NCBI GenBank assembly: GCA_949592205.1
Contig: CATIUR010000001.1
Span: 405,569,250-405,633,249, forward strand
Direction of reading: 5' to 3'
From: Helichrysum umbraculigerum
Taxonomy: Eukaryota > Streptophyta > Magnoliopsida > Asterales > Asteraceae
DNA length: 64,000 bases
The notes beneath the pieces were generated by a model, which had not been told where the DNA came from, did not search any database, and saw only the letters and a program-made list of their open reading frames with translations. Of this stretch, positions 25,379 to 37,737 are shown piece by piece (positions within the stretch are counted from its first letter, which is position 1; every line of letters begins with the position of its first letter). The position numbers and the translations under genes are program-made.

Positions 25379-28300
25379 TTAACATTGAGCTGAATTACTT
25401 GTGGTACCTTCATCAGTCACTTGTTTTCCATCATGCAATTGCACATTCCAGATTGTAGCAGCAGCTAGACTTTGACTTGACTTTTTAACTTTCAATCCCA
25501 TCAACCTCCATCTAACCACATTTTTTATAATCTCCATTAGCTGCTCTTTAGACCTTCTTTGAGATTGATACATTCTTAAATTTCTTTCCTGCCACACATA
25601 ATAAACAATAGCACCTAATACTAATCTCTGAATGATACTCCAGACAGACTTATTAAATGGCCTATCTTGAATATATTCAATGATTTCCACCCATGTATTA
25701 GGAGCTTGCTCCATCCTTGCCATTCCCTTAAGCTTATCCCACAACCATTTTGGCCATTTACACTCAAAGAACAAGTGTGAATGACTGTCCTTCATGTCTT
25801 TACAAAAAACACACTTCAACTCAGCTTGATTATCATTACCCATGAATCTGTCCTGTGTTCTTAGTCTATGATTTATGGCAACCCAAAGTATGAATGAATG
25901 TCTAGGGATACATTGGGAGAACCAAACAAGATTTGCCCATTTGACATCATCATGTTGGGTCACCAAATCATTCCAAACAACAGCAACAGAGAAAGGTACT
26001 GTTTTGCCTTTACAAGTCTTCCACAACATTCTATCTATTCTACCAGGAATCAACAATGGTGGAGGCAAGTCAAAATAAACAGAAAATTTGACCCTCCATT
26101 CATCAGGAACACTCCACTCCCCATTCACTACAAGATCATATACTTTTGAATTGAGATTTAAATCAGATTCATATATATCCTCACTTGTAATAATGTTTCC
26201 AAGAGGTCCTAGTGGATGCCAATTATCATACCATGCAGAGACTTTCTCACCATTACCAAGTCTATGAACAATATACTTTCTGATCTCCTTACTACACACC
26301 ATAATGCATCTCCAACTCCAACATTCATTACCTGGTGACTTATAACTCCAAAAACTCTTACCTTTTAACCTTACAGCATTAACCCATTTCACCCAGATGG
26401 AATTTTTATTATTGACAAGATTCCATACATGCTTGGAAATAAGAGCAACATTCCAAACATGTAAAGATTTTATTCCCAAACCCCCTTGCCTTCTTAACTT
26501 ACACACTTCAGACCATTTAACTTTAGCCTGTCCTCTTTTATACTCTCCATGAGACAACAGAAAACCTCTAATTATCCTCTCAATTTCTTCAGAAACACTT
26601 ACTGGAAGAATGAACATAGAAGACCAGTACACTTGAAGAGATGTTAAGACAGAGTTAATCAATTGTAATCTTCCTGCATAGGACAATGACTTTGTCTTCC
26701 AATCAATCAATCTCTTCCTTACCTTATTAACCAAAGCACAACAGTCTTTTTGTTTCAATCTGGTAGACAATAAGGGTACTCCCAAGTACCTCACAGGCAA
26801 CTCACCAACATTAAAAGGCATAATCTGTAATATCTGATTTTGAACTCTTCTTTTGACATTTCCAAAGAATGTTGTGCTTTTTTCCAAACTAGCCACTAAA
26901 CCAGACACACTACTAAACTCATCCAATGCCCTTTTCAACACAGTCACAGATTGGACATCAGCATGGCAAAACAGTAAGAGATCATCAGCAAAACATAAAT
27001 GTGTAAGCTCAATTTCCTCACATCTCCAATGATATGCAAAATTATCATCAGTCTCAACTTGTCTTTTGATTATAAGAGTTAAAACCTCCATAACCAAAGT
27101 AAACAAATAGGGTGACATGGGATCCCCTTGCCTAAGACCTCTAGCCCCTTGAAAATAACCAACATGATCTCCATTGACATTTATGGTAAATGCAGTAGAA
27201 GTTACACAATTCATAATCCACATGACCATACAAGGATGAAATCCAAAGCTGTGTAAACAATCTCTCAGAAAACTCCACTCAACAGTGTCATAGGCTTTTT
27301 GGACATCTATTTTAAAAGCACATTTTGCAGGACCTCTATCTTTTTTCCTATGATAGTTCCTTAATAACTCCTGAGTTAAAAGAATGTTATCACTAATCTG
27401 CCTTCCAGGTATAAAGGCACTCTGATTCATATCAACAATATCATTCAATGCATCCTTAACCCTATTTGCTATCACTTTACTAATACATTTAAGCAACACA
27501 TTACAGCAAGCAATAGGCCTGAACTCAGTAACACTTTGAGGATCACTTACCTTAGGCACAAGAGCAATGACTGTAGCATTTACTTCTTTCAAGAGCTTGC
27601 CATTCTGAAAGTATTCCCTCACTGCCTTGCAAACATCATCTCCCACAATGCTCCATGAAGCTTTAAAGAACTTAGATGAATAACCATCAGGTCCTGGAGC
27701 CTTATCATCTGCTATATCAAACAAAGCAGATTTAATCTCATCATTAGTAACATACCTTACCATATGATTAGCCTCAGCAAAAGATAACTTTCTTGTGAAT
27801 AACATCTCAGGATCCAGAATAGGCTGAACTTGCTTGCTACATCCCAGCACATTCTTGAAATGTAAGACAAATTGATCAGCAACTTGTTTACCAAAAAATC
27901 TCACACCATTCTTATCTTCTACTGAATCTAATCTCCTTTTATTCAACCTTTCCTTGACTGTTCTATGAAAAAATTTGGTATTCTGATCACCCTCCTTTAA
28001 CCATTCAATCTTTGACTTTTGCTTCAAAAATAACTCCTCATCAATTACAGCTTCATTATATGCCTTAACAGCAATACCTTCCTCTTCCCTCAAACCTTTA
28101 TTAGTAGGATCTTTTTCAACTTCAACTTGAATCCTTTCTAATTCAGTCTTAAGTCTCTTAACTTTCACAAACAGATTACCTTGATCATAATTAAACTTTC
28201 TCATTGACTTCTTCAATCTTTTCAACTTAGTCACAACCTTAAACATTGCATACCCATTCACCTCTTCCTTCCATACATTACTAACTACTGGTAAAAAATC

Positions 28301-28757
28301 AGACTTACCCACCAGATAGTTTGCAAAACTAAAAGGCTTAGGAGCAGCCTTTTGAATCCCATTAACAGAAAGTATAATAGGAGTGTGATCTGAGTGTAAA
28401 AAGGGGTGAAAATGAGCTTTAGAACCTGGATATAATGACATAAACATCTCATTTCCCATAGCTCTATCCAGTTTTTTCAAAACACCTTCAATGTTACCAG
28501 GTTTTTGACTCCAAGTTAATCTTAACCCAGTCATTCACAAATCACTTATTTCAATTTCATTTTCACAATCCATAAAATCACTCATACTCCTAGTAATGAT
28601 AGATGACCCAGCAGAGTGCTCACTTGGATCTAATGTATCATTAAAATCTCCAAGTACTACCCAAGGTAGATCCTTAACAGATTTAGAATGATATACCAGA
28701 TTTTGCCACAACTTTCTCCTAGGAATTCTAGTATGATGACCATAAACAAATGAACAA
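25379..28757 (-). pseudogene. LINE ORF2: endonuclease remnant, reverse transcriptase, zf-RVT
   Basis: ORF2 of plant L1-type LINEs nicks target DNA and reverse-transcribes the element RNA there. The frame is open from 28534 to 25379 (1,051 codons after ATG). The 5' part (28757-28538), in the same frame, encodes an endonuclease piece with VVLGDFND and continues with SDHTPI (residues 48-53). It is separated from the main frame by one TGA at 28537-28535. The reverse transcriptase spans about residues 265-560: KAPGPDG (278-284), FRPIACC (338-344), FKIDVQKAYD (407-416), GLRQGDPMSP (466-475) and the catalytic FADD (515-518). A C-terminal zf-RVT-like segment with CVFC and FFEC follows. The N-terminal endonuclease half and any ORF1 are missing, so the copy is dead, although the reverse transcriptase part is intact. 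Confidence 0.93.
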
Positions 28758-31259
28758 TATGTATGAGGTTAAATTGGAGCAAAATTTTGAAAGTGGTGTT
28801 ATAATTGTGAAAGATTTGAAGATGATAAATGAACTAGTGAGTGAAGGCATGATTGAATTCGCGTTATCTCCAACATTTAAGAAAAAAAACAAAAAAGAAA
28901 AAAACAAAAAACCTTAATCAGAAAAAAGTAGCAAAACACGATACGATTTTATGTAAGGTTAAATGAGGAGAAAAAAGAGCATACGGTGTGGATATTTGCA
29001 TCTAAACAAAAGTTAACACACCAATATAGACAACAAATAAGAAATTTTTGCATCATATTAAAAAAATTGTTAAAAATTGGTGTCATAAAAAAAAGTAACA
29101 AAGAAACCATACGATTATGCTAGATAATATGTATGAGGTTAAATTGGAGCAAAATTTAGAAAGTGGTTTTATAATTGTTAAAGATTTGGAGATGATAAAT
29201 GAACTAGTAAGTGAAGCCACGATTGATTTCGCATTATCTCCAACACTAAAAAAATAAAAAAATAATTAAAAAAATAATTTAATCGGAAAAAAGTAGCAAA
29301 ACGCGATACGATTTTGTGTAAGATTAAATGAGTAGAAAAAAGAGTATACGGTGTGGATATTTGTATCTAAACAAAATTTGACACACCAATACAGACAACA
29401 AATAAGAAATTTTGGCATCATTTTGAAAAAATTGTTAAAAACTGGTGTCATAAAAAAAAGTAACAATGAAACCATACGATTATGCTAGATAATATGTATG
29501 AGGTTAAATTGGAGCAAAAATTTGAAAGTGGTGTTATAATTGTGAAAGATTTGGAGATGATAGATGAACTAGTAAGTGAAGCCACGATTGATTTCGCGTT
29601 ATCTCTAACACTTAAAAAAAAAAAAAACAAAAAAAAAAAAAACAACCTTATTCGGAAAAAAGTAGCAAAACGCGATACGATTTTATGTAAAATTAAATGA
29701 GGAGAAAAAAGAGTATACGGTGTGGATATTTGCATCTAAACAAAAGTTAACACACCAATATTGACAACAAATAAGATATTTTGGCATCATTTTTAAAAAA
29801 TTGTTAAAAATTGGTGTCATAAAAAAAAATTAGCAAAGAAACCATACGATTATATTAGATAATATGTATGAGGTTAAATTGGAGCAAAATTTAGAAAGTG
29901 GTTTTATAATTGTGAAAGATTTGGAGATGATAAATGAACTAGTAAGTGAAGCCACGATTGATTTCGCATTATCTCCAACACTTAAAAAATAAAAAAATAA
30001 TAAAAAAAAACTTTAATCGGAAAAAAGTAGCAAAACGCGATACGATTTTGTGTAAGATTAAATGAGTAGAAAAAAGAGTATACGGTGTGGATATTTGTAT
30101 CTAAACAAAATTTGACACACCAATACAGACAACAAATAAGAAATTTTGGCATCATTTTGAAAAAATTGTTAAAAACTGGTGTCATAAAAAAAAAGTAACA
30201 ATGAAACCTTACGATTATGCTAGATAATATGTATGAGGTTAAATTGGAATAAAATTTAGTAAGTTGTGCTATAATTGTGAAAGATTTGGAGATGATAGAT
30301 GAACTAGTAAGTGAAGCAACTATTGATTTCGCGTTATCTCTAACACTTAAAAAAAAAAAACCTTAATCGAAAATGGTTGCAAAACGCGATACGATTTTGT
30401 GTAAGTTTAAATGAGGAGAAAAAAGAATATACGGTGTGGATATTTGCATCTAAACAAAAGTTAACACACCAATATAGACAACAAATAAGAAAATTTTGGC
30501 ATCATTTTAAAAAAATTGTTAAAAATTGGTGTCATAAAAAAAAAGTAAGAAAGAAACCATGCGATTATGCTGGATAATATGTATGAGGTTAAATTGGAGC
30601 AAAATTTAGAAAGTGGTGTTATAATTGAGAAAGATTTGGAGATGATAAATGAACTAGTAAGTGAAGCCATGATTGATTTTGCGTTATCTCCAACACTTAA
30701 AAAAAAAAAAAAAACCTTAATCGGAAAAAAGTAGCAAAACGCGATACGATTTTGTGTAAGATTAAATGAGGAGAAAAAGTAGTATAGGGTGTGGATATTT
30801 TCATCTAAACAAAATTTAACACACCAATACAGACAACAAATAAGAAATTTTGGCATCATTTTGAAAAAATTGTTAAAAACTGGTGTCATCAAAAAAGAGT
30901 AACAAAGAAATCATACGATTATGCTAGATAATATGTATGAGGTTAAATTAGAGCAAAATTTTGAAAGTGGTGTTATAATTGTGAAAGATTTGGAGATGAT
31001 AAATGAACTAGTAAGTGAAGCCATGATTGATTTCGCGTTATCTCTAACACTTAAAAAAAAAAAAAAAAACCTTAATCGGAAAAAAGTAGCAAAACGCGAT
31101 ACGATTTTGTGTAAGATTAAATGAGGAGAAAAAATAGTATACGGTGAGGATATTTTCATCTAAACAAAATTTAACACACCAATACAGACAACAAATAAGA
31201 AGTTTTGGCATCATTTTGAAAAAATTGTTAAAAACTGGTGTCATAAAAAAAAAAAAAGT

Positions 31260-33030
31260 AGCAAAGAAACCATACGATTATGCTAGATAATATGTATGAG
31301 GTTAAATTGTAGCAAAATTTAGAAAGTGGTGTTATAATTGTGAAAGATTTGGAGATGATAAATGAACTAGTAAGTGAAGCCACGATTGATTTCACGTTAT
31401 CTCCAACACTTAAAAAAAAAAAAACCTTAACCGAAAAAAAGTAGCAAAACTCGATACGATTTTGTGTAAGATTAAATCAGGAGAAAAAATAGTATACTGT
31501 GTGTATATTTTCATCTAAACAAAATTTAACACACCAATACCGACAACAAATAAGAAATTTTGGCATCATTTTGAAAATATTGTTAAAAACTGGTGTCATC
31601 AAAAAAAAGTAACAAAAAACCATACGATTATGATAGATAATATGTATGAGGTTAAATTGGAGCAAAATTTTGAAAGTGGTGTTATAATTGTGAAAGATTT
31701 GGAGATGATAAATGAACTAGTAAGTGAAGCAATGATTGAATTCGCGTTAACTCCAACACTTAATAAAAAAAACAAAAAACAAAAAAACAAAAAACCTTAA
31801 TCGGAAAAAAGTAGCAAAACACGATACGATTTTATGTAAGGTTAAATGAGGAGAAAAAAGAGCATACGGTGTGGATATTTGCATCTAAACAAAAGTTAAC
31901 ACACCAATATAGACAACAAATAAGAAATTTTGGCATCATATTAAAAAAATTGTTAAAAAATCGTGTCAAAAAAAAAGTAGCAAAGAAACCATACGATTAT
32001 GCTAGATAATATGTATAAGATTAAATTGGAGCAAAATTTAGAAAGTGGTGTTATAATTGTGAAAGATTTGGAGATGATAAATGAACTAGTAAGTGAAGCC
32101 ACGATAGATTTCGCATTATCTCCAACACTTAAAAAAAAATAATTAAAAAAAATTTTAATCGGAAAAAAGTAGCAAAACGCGATACGATTTTGTGTAAGAT
32201 TAAATAAGTAGAAAAAAGAGTATACGGTGTGGATATTTGTATCTAAACCAAATTTGACACACCAATACAGACAACAAATAAGAAATATTGGCATCATTTT
32301 GAAAAAATTGTTAAAAACTGGTGTCATAAAAAAAAGTAACAAAGAAACCATACGATTATGCTAGATAATATGTATGAGGTTAAATTGGAGCAAAATTTAG
32401 AAAATTGTGCTATAATTGTGAAAGATTTGGATATCATAGATGAACTAGTAAGTGAAGCCACGATTGATTTCGCGTTATCTCTAACACTTAAAAAAAAAAA
32501 AACCTGAATCGGAAAATAGTAGCAAAACGCAATACGATTTTGTGTAAGATTAAATGAGGAGAAAAAAGAGTATACGGTGTGGATATTTGCATCTAAACAA
32601 AAGTTAACACACCAATATAGAAAACAAATAAGAAATTTTGGCATCATTTTAAAAAAAATTGTTAAAAATTGGTGTCATAAAAAAAAGTAGCAAAGAAACC
32701 ATACGATTATGCTAGATAATATGTATGATGTTAAATTGGAGAAAATTTTTGAAAGTGGTGTTATAATTGTGAAAGATTTGAAGATGATAAATGAACTAGT
32801 AAGTGAAGCCATGATTGATTTTGCGTTATCTCCAACACTTAAAAAAAAAAAAAAAACCTTAATCGGAAAAAAGTAGCAAAACGCGATATGATTTTGTGTA
32901 AGATTAAATGAGGAGAAAAAATAGTATACGGTGTGGATATTTTCATCTAAACAAAATTTAACACACCAATACAGACAACAAATAAGAAATTTTGGCATCA
33001 TTTTGAAAAAATTGTTAAAAATTAGTGTCA
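31260..33030. repeat. Five-monomer block with copies at about 35.5-37.1 kb and 49.0-50.8 kb
   Basis: Variant order and private changes here (ATGATAGATAATATG near 31630, GATTTGGATATCATAGATG near 32425, GGAGAAAATTTTTGAAAG near 32738) recur at offset 4,280 (35540 onward). They recur again at offset 17,734 (about 48990-50765). After subtracting the 11,319 bp of copia element plus duplication, the latter offset is 6,415 bp, or 18 monomers. The second and third copies are then about 2,134 bp apart, matching the six-monomer period seen near 7-11 kb. Confidence 0.8.
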
Positions 33031-33059
33031 TAAAAAAAAAGTAGCAAAGAAACCATGTG

Positions 33060-35190
33060 ATTATGCTGGATAATATGTATGAGGTTATTTTGGAGCAAAA
33101 TTTAGAAAGTTATGTTATAATTGTGAAAGATTTGGAGATGATAAATGAACTAGTAAGTGAAGCCATGATTGATTTCGCGTTATCTCCAACACTTAAAAAA
33201 AAAAAAAAACCTTAATCGGAAAAAAGTAGCAAAACACGATACGATTTTATGTAAGGTTAAATGAGGAGAAAAAAGAGCATACGGTGTGGATATTTGCATC
33301 TAAACAAAAGTTAACACACCAATATAGACAACAAATAAGAAATTTTGGCATCATATTAAAAAAATTGTTAAAAAATCGTGTCAAAAAAAAAAGTAGCAAA
33401 GAAACCGTACGATTATGCTAGATAATATGTATAAGGTTAAATTGGAGCAAAATTTAGAAAGTGGTGTTATAATTGTGAAAGATTTGGAGATGCTAAATGA
33501 ACTAGTAAGTGAAGACATGATTGCTTTCGCATTATCTCCAACACTTAAAAAATAAAAAAATAATTAAAAAAAATTATAATCGGAAAAAAGTAGCAAAACG
33601 CGATACGATTTTGTGTAAGATTAAATGAGTAGAAAAAAGAGTATACGGTGTGGATATTTGTATCTAAACCAAATTTGACACACCAATACAGACAACAAAT
33701 AAGAAATTTTGGCATCATTTTGAAAAAATTGTTAAAAACTGGTGTCATCAAAAAAAGGAAACAAAGAAACCATACGATTATGCTAGATAATATGTATGAG
33801 GTTAAATTGGAGCAAAATTTAGTAAGTTGTGCTATAATTGTGAAAGATTTGGAGATGATAAATGAACTAGTAAGTGAAGCCATGATTGATTTTGCGTTAT
33901 CTCCAACACTTAAAAAAAAAAAAAAACCTTAATCGGAAAAAAGTAGCAAAACGCGATACGATTTTGTGTAAGATTAAATGAGGAGAAAAAGTAGTATACG
34001 GTGTGGATATTTTCATCTAAACAAAATTTAACACACCAATACAGACAACAAATAAGAAATTTTGGCATCATTTTGAAAAAATTGTTAAAAACTGGTGTCA
34101 TCAAAAAAAAGTAACAAAGAAACCATACGATTATGCTAGATAATATGTATGAGGTTATTTTGGAGCAAAATTTAGAAAGTTATGTTATAATTGTGAAAGA
34201 TTTGGAGATGATAAATGAACTAGTAAGTGAAGCCATGATTGATTTCGCGTTATCTCCAACACTTAAAAAAAAAAAAAAACCTTAATCGGAAAAAAGTAGC
34301 AAAACACGATACGATTTTATGTAAGGTTAAATGAGGAGAAAAAAGAGCATACGGTGTGGATATTTGCATCTAAACAAAAGTTAACACACCAATATAGACA
34401 ACAAATAAGAAATTTTGGCATCATATTAAAAAAATTGATAAAAAATCGTGTCAAAAAAAAAAGTAGCAAAGAAACCGTACGATTATGCTAGATAATATGT
34501 ATAAGGTTAAATTGGAGCAAAATTTAGAAAGTGGTGTTATAATTGTGAAAGATTTGGAGATGCTAAATGAACTAGTAAGTGAAGACATGATTGATTTCGC
34601 ATTATCTCCAACACTTAAAAAATAAAAAAATAATTAAAAAAAATTATAATCGGAAAAAAGTAGCAAAACGCGATACGATTTTGTGTAAGATTAAATGAGT
34701 AGAAAAAAGAGTATACGGTGTGGATATTTGTATCTAAACCAAATTTGACACACCAATACAGACAACAAATAAGAAATTTTGGCATCATTTTGAAAAAATT
34801 GTTAAAAACTGGTGTCATCAAAAAAAGGAAACAAAGAAACCATACGATTATGCTAGATAATATGTATGAGGTTAAATTGGAGCAAAATTTAGTAAGTTGT
34901 GCTATAATTGTGAAAGATTTGGAGATGATAAATGAACTAGTAAGTGAAGCCATGATTGATTTTGCGTTATCTCCAACACTTAAAAAAAAAAAAAAAAACC
35001 TTAATCGGAAAAAAGTAGCAAAACGCGATACGATTTTGTGTAAGATTAAATGAGGAGAAAAAGTAGTATACGGTGTGGATATTTTTCATCTAAACAAAAT
35101 TTAACACACCAATACAGACAACAAATAAGAAATTTTGGCATCATTTTGAAAAAATTGTTAAAAACTGGTGTCATAAAAAAAAAGTAACAA
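33060..35190. repeat. Three-monomer tandem duplication, period 1,070 bp
   Basis: Sequence 33060-34120 is repeated at 34130-35190 with few differences. Both carry ATGAGGTTATTTTGGAGC (33077, 34147), GATGCTAAATGAACTAGTAAG (33490, 34560), AAAAATTATAATCGG linkers and CATCAAAAAAAGGAAACAAAG (33746, 34816). The high similarity implies a recent exchange event. Confidence 0.85.
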
Positions 35191-37059
35191 AGAAACCATA
35201 CGATTATGCTAGATAATATGTATGAGGTTAAATTAGAGCAAAATTTTGAAAGTGGTGTTATAATTGTGAAAGATTTGGAGATGATAAATGAACTAGTAAG
35301 TGAAGCCATGATTGATTTCGCGTTATCTCCAACACTTAAAAAAAAAAAAAAACCTTAATCGGAAAAAAGTAGCAAAACGCGATACGATTTTTTGTAAGAT
35401 TAAATGAGGAGAAAAAATAGTATACGGTGAGGATATTTTAATCTAAACAAAATTTAACACACCAACACAGACAACAAATAAGAAATTTTGGCATCATTTT
35501 GAAAAAATTGTTAAAAACTGGTGTCATAAAAAAAAAAGTAGCAAAGAAACCATACGATTATGCTAGATAATATGTATGAGGTTAAATTGTAGCAAAATTT
35601 AGAAAGTGGTGTTATAATTGTGAAAGATTTGGAGATGATAAATGAACTAGTAAGTGAAGCCACGATTGATTTCACGTTATCTCCAACACTTAAAAAAAAA
35701 AAAACCTTAACCAAAAAAAAGTAGCAAAACTCGATACGATTTTGTGTAAGATTAAATCAGGAGAAAAAATAGTATACTGTGTGTATATTTTCATCTAAAC
35801 AAAATTTAACACACCAATACCGACAACAAATAAGAAATTTTGGCATCATTTTGAAAAAATTGTTAAAAACTGGTGTCATCAAAAAAAAGTAACAAAAAAC
35901 CATACGATTATGATAGATAATATGTATGAGGTTAAATTGGAGCAAAATTTTGAAAGTGGTGTTATAATTGTGAAAGATTTGGAGATGATAAATGAACTAG
36001 TAAGTGAAGCAATGATTGAATTCGCGTTAACTCCAACACTTAATAAAAAAACAAAAAACAAAAAAACAAAAAACCTTAATCGGAAAAAAGTAGCAAAACA
36101 CGATACGATTTTATGTAAGGTTAAATGAGGAGAAAAAGAGCATACGGTGTGGATAATTGCATCTAAACAAAAGTTAACACACAAATATAGACAACAAATA
36201 AGAAATTTTGGCATCATATTAAAAAAATTGTTAAAAAATCGTGTCAAAAAAAAAGTAGCAAAGAAACCATACGATTATGCTAGATAATATGTATAAGGTT
36301 AAATTGGAGCAAAATTTAGAAAGTGGTGTTATAATTGTGAAAGATTTGGAGATGATAAATGAACTAGTAAGTGAAGCCACGATAGATTTCGCATTATCTC
36401 CAACACTTAAAAAAAATATAATTAAAAAAAATTTTAATCGGAAAAAAGTAGCAAAACGCGATACGATTTTGTGTAAGATTAAATAAGTAGAAAAAAGAGT
36501 ATACGGTGTGGATATTTGTATCTAAACCAAATTTGACACACCAATACAGACAACAAATAAGAAATATTGGCATCATTTTGAAAAAATTGTTAAAAACTGG
36601 TGTCATAAAAAAAAGTAACAAAGAAACCATACGATTATGCTAGATAATATGTATGAGGTTAAATTGGAGCAAAATTTAGAAAGTTGTGCTATAATTGTGA
36701 AAGATTTGGATATCATAGATGAACTAGTAAGTGAAGCCACGATTGATTTCGCGTTATCTCTAACACTTAGAAAAAAAAAAAACCTGAATCGGAAAATAGT
36801 AGCAAAACGCAATATGATTTTGTGTAAGATTAAATGAGGAGAAAAAAGAGTATACGGTGTGGATATTTGCATCTAAACAAAAGTTAACACACCAATATAG
36901 AAAACAAATAAGAAATTTTGGCATCATTTTAAAAAAAATTGTTAAAAATTGGTGTCATAAAAAAAAGTAGCAAAGAAACCATACGATTATGCTAGATAAT
37001 ATGTATGATGTTAAATTGGAGAAAATTTTTGAAAGTGGTGTTATAATTGTGAAAGATTT

Positions 37060-37064
37060 GAAGA
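37060..37064. repeat. Target-site duplication of the copia element (left copy)
   Basis: GAAGA precedes the 5' LTR and recurs at 48379-48383 after the 3' LTR. Joining the flanks through one copy restores the satellite word GATTTGAAGATGATAAATG. A 5-bp duplication is standard for Ty1/copia integrase. Confidence 0.95.
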
Positions 37065-37512
37065 TGTTGATACATGATTGTGTGTCTGTCAGTTGGTCTA
37101 TTGAGTTGTAAGTGTCGTTAGTTAGTTTTATTAGAAAAGTTATTTTCTGTATTTGCGACACTTAAGTTTAGCTTTAGGCGACACTTGCCCTAGTGACGCA
37201 TAGCGACACTTAGGTAAGTGACGCATGAGGGCGGCGACATGCGACACTTCCCAAGTGACGCATGTCTGCCGATTTTGTTAGTATAAATTGAAACCTACGA
37301 GTTTTCGGCTAGGGTTGACGAAACCCTAGCACCATTTGTCGACTAAGCACTTCTGTAAACAGTTCCAATACGATTTACAAGCTAATATACTCGTTTACTT
37401 TGATTAATCATTGTTTTCGGTTTGAGTTTATTACTTGTTTGTGTAATTGATTGATTCCGCCAATCTATTACTATCGATCAACACTCAGATCCACATCCAG
37501 GGGGCACTCTCA
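37065..37512 (+). repeat. 5' LTR (448 bp)
   Basis: It starts TGTTGATACATG and ends GGGGGCACTCTCA, giving the TG...CA ends of LTR elements. The first half holds CGACACTT/AAGTGACGC motifs (37157-37265), followed by a TATA box at 37282. It therefore has the layout of an upstream control region followed by the transcript start. The copy at 47931-48378 is the same length. Confidence 0.97.
37282..37288 (+). promoter_or_regulatory. LTR TATA box
   Basis: TATAAAT lies about 20 bp after the last AAGTGACGC motif of the LTR. It is the best candidate for the genomic RNA promoter; the transcript would begin about 30 bp downstream. The same box lies in the 3' LTR at 48148-48154. Confidence 0.75.
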
Positions 37513-37514
37513 AC

Positions 37515-37526
37515 TGGTATCAGAGC
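37515..37526 (+). other. Primer binding site for initiator tRNA-Met
   Basis: TGGTATCAGAGC, two bases behind the 5' LTR, is the complement of the 3' end of plant initiator methionine tRNA. It is the usual minus-strand primer site of plant Ty1/copia elements. Confidence 0.95.
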
Positions 37527-37737
37527 CTCGGAGTTGATTTGATCGACGTGTGTACGTGTATTGAAGTGTTTTCGGTTCGATTTTGTGAAGATCAAAGACA
37601 TTCTAGCAAGTTTAGGATCGATTTGGTGCTATTACTGTGTTTTGAGTAAAGATTTACAGGTTTCGTACGATTGGGACTCAAGAATTTTCGTTAGGTTTAC
37701 GAAAATTCGATTTTTAGGGTTTTTGGGTGTTCACAGC

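Larger units (their letters stand above)
22873..25385 (-). pseudogene. LINE downstream ORF ('ORF3'), copy B, two frameshifts
   Basis: Function unknown. The frame starts at an ATG (25385) that overlaps the end of the reverse transcriptase ORF: ATGTTAATG contains the stop TAA. It runs open to 24363, is shifted, continues 24423-23176, is shifted again, and continues from 23222 to the left edge of the element. Without the shifts it would be a single frame of about 830 codons. Visible features are six G-D/V-I-R-type motifs in the first half and a near-C-terminal duplication of an N-Q-V..LDL.AFD.C segment. It is Cys/Trp-rich and hydrophobic in patches, with no recognised domain. In copy A, a 3-bp in-frame gap and several synonymous changes fit coding, but amino-acid divergence is high. 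Coding status is an inference. Confidence 0.55.
22873..28757 (-). mobile_element. LINE copy B, L1-type, 5'-truncated and rearranged at the 3' end
   Basis: Read on the minus strand, the order is the end of the endonuclease domain, reverse transcriptase, zf-RVT, then about 2.5 kb of downstream ORF-rich sequence. The 5' side is cut inside the endonuclease, where LINE sequence passes into satellite around AACAATATGTATGAGG. At the other end there is no poly(T) on + and no counterpart of the GCCGGGGTTC end of copy A. Sequence goes directly from the satellite A linker into TTTAACGTTGACATATTAAC. The satellite phase differs on the two sides and no target duplication is visible, so at least one end was altered after insertion. 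Confidence 0.88.
28758..37064. repeat. Satellite array, block 3 (about 23 monomers)
   Basis: Same satellite family and orientation. It resumes at AATATGTATGAGG, a different phase from where block 2 stopped, and ends at GATTTGAAGA where the copia element inserted. All three linker classes are present. No gene, RNA or other inserted element is seen in this block. Confidence 0.96.

Noticed and set aside
37515..37526. Possible tRNA gene fragment
   Set aside because: The 12-bp match is the primer site of the retroelement, and no tRNA cloverleaf surrounds it.
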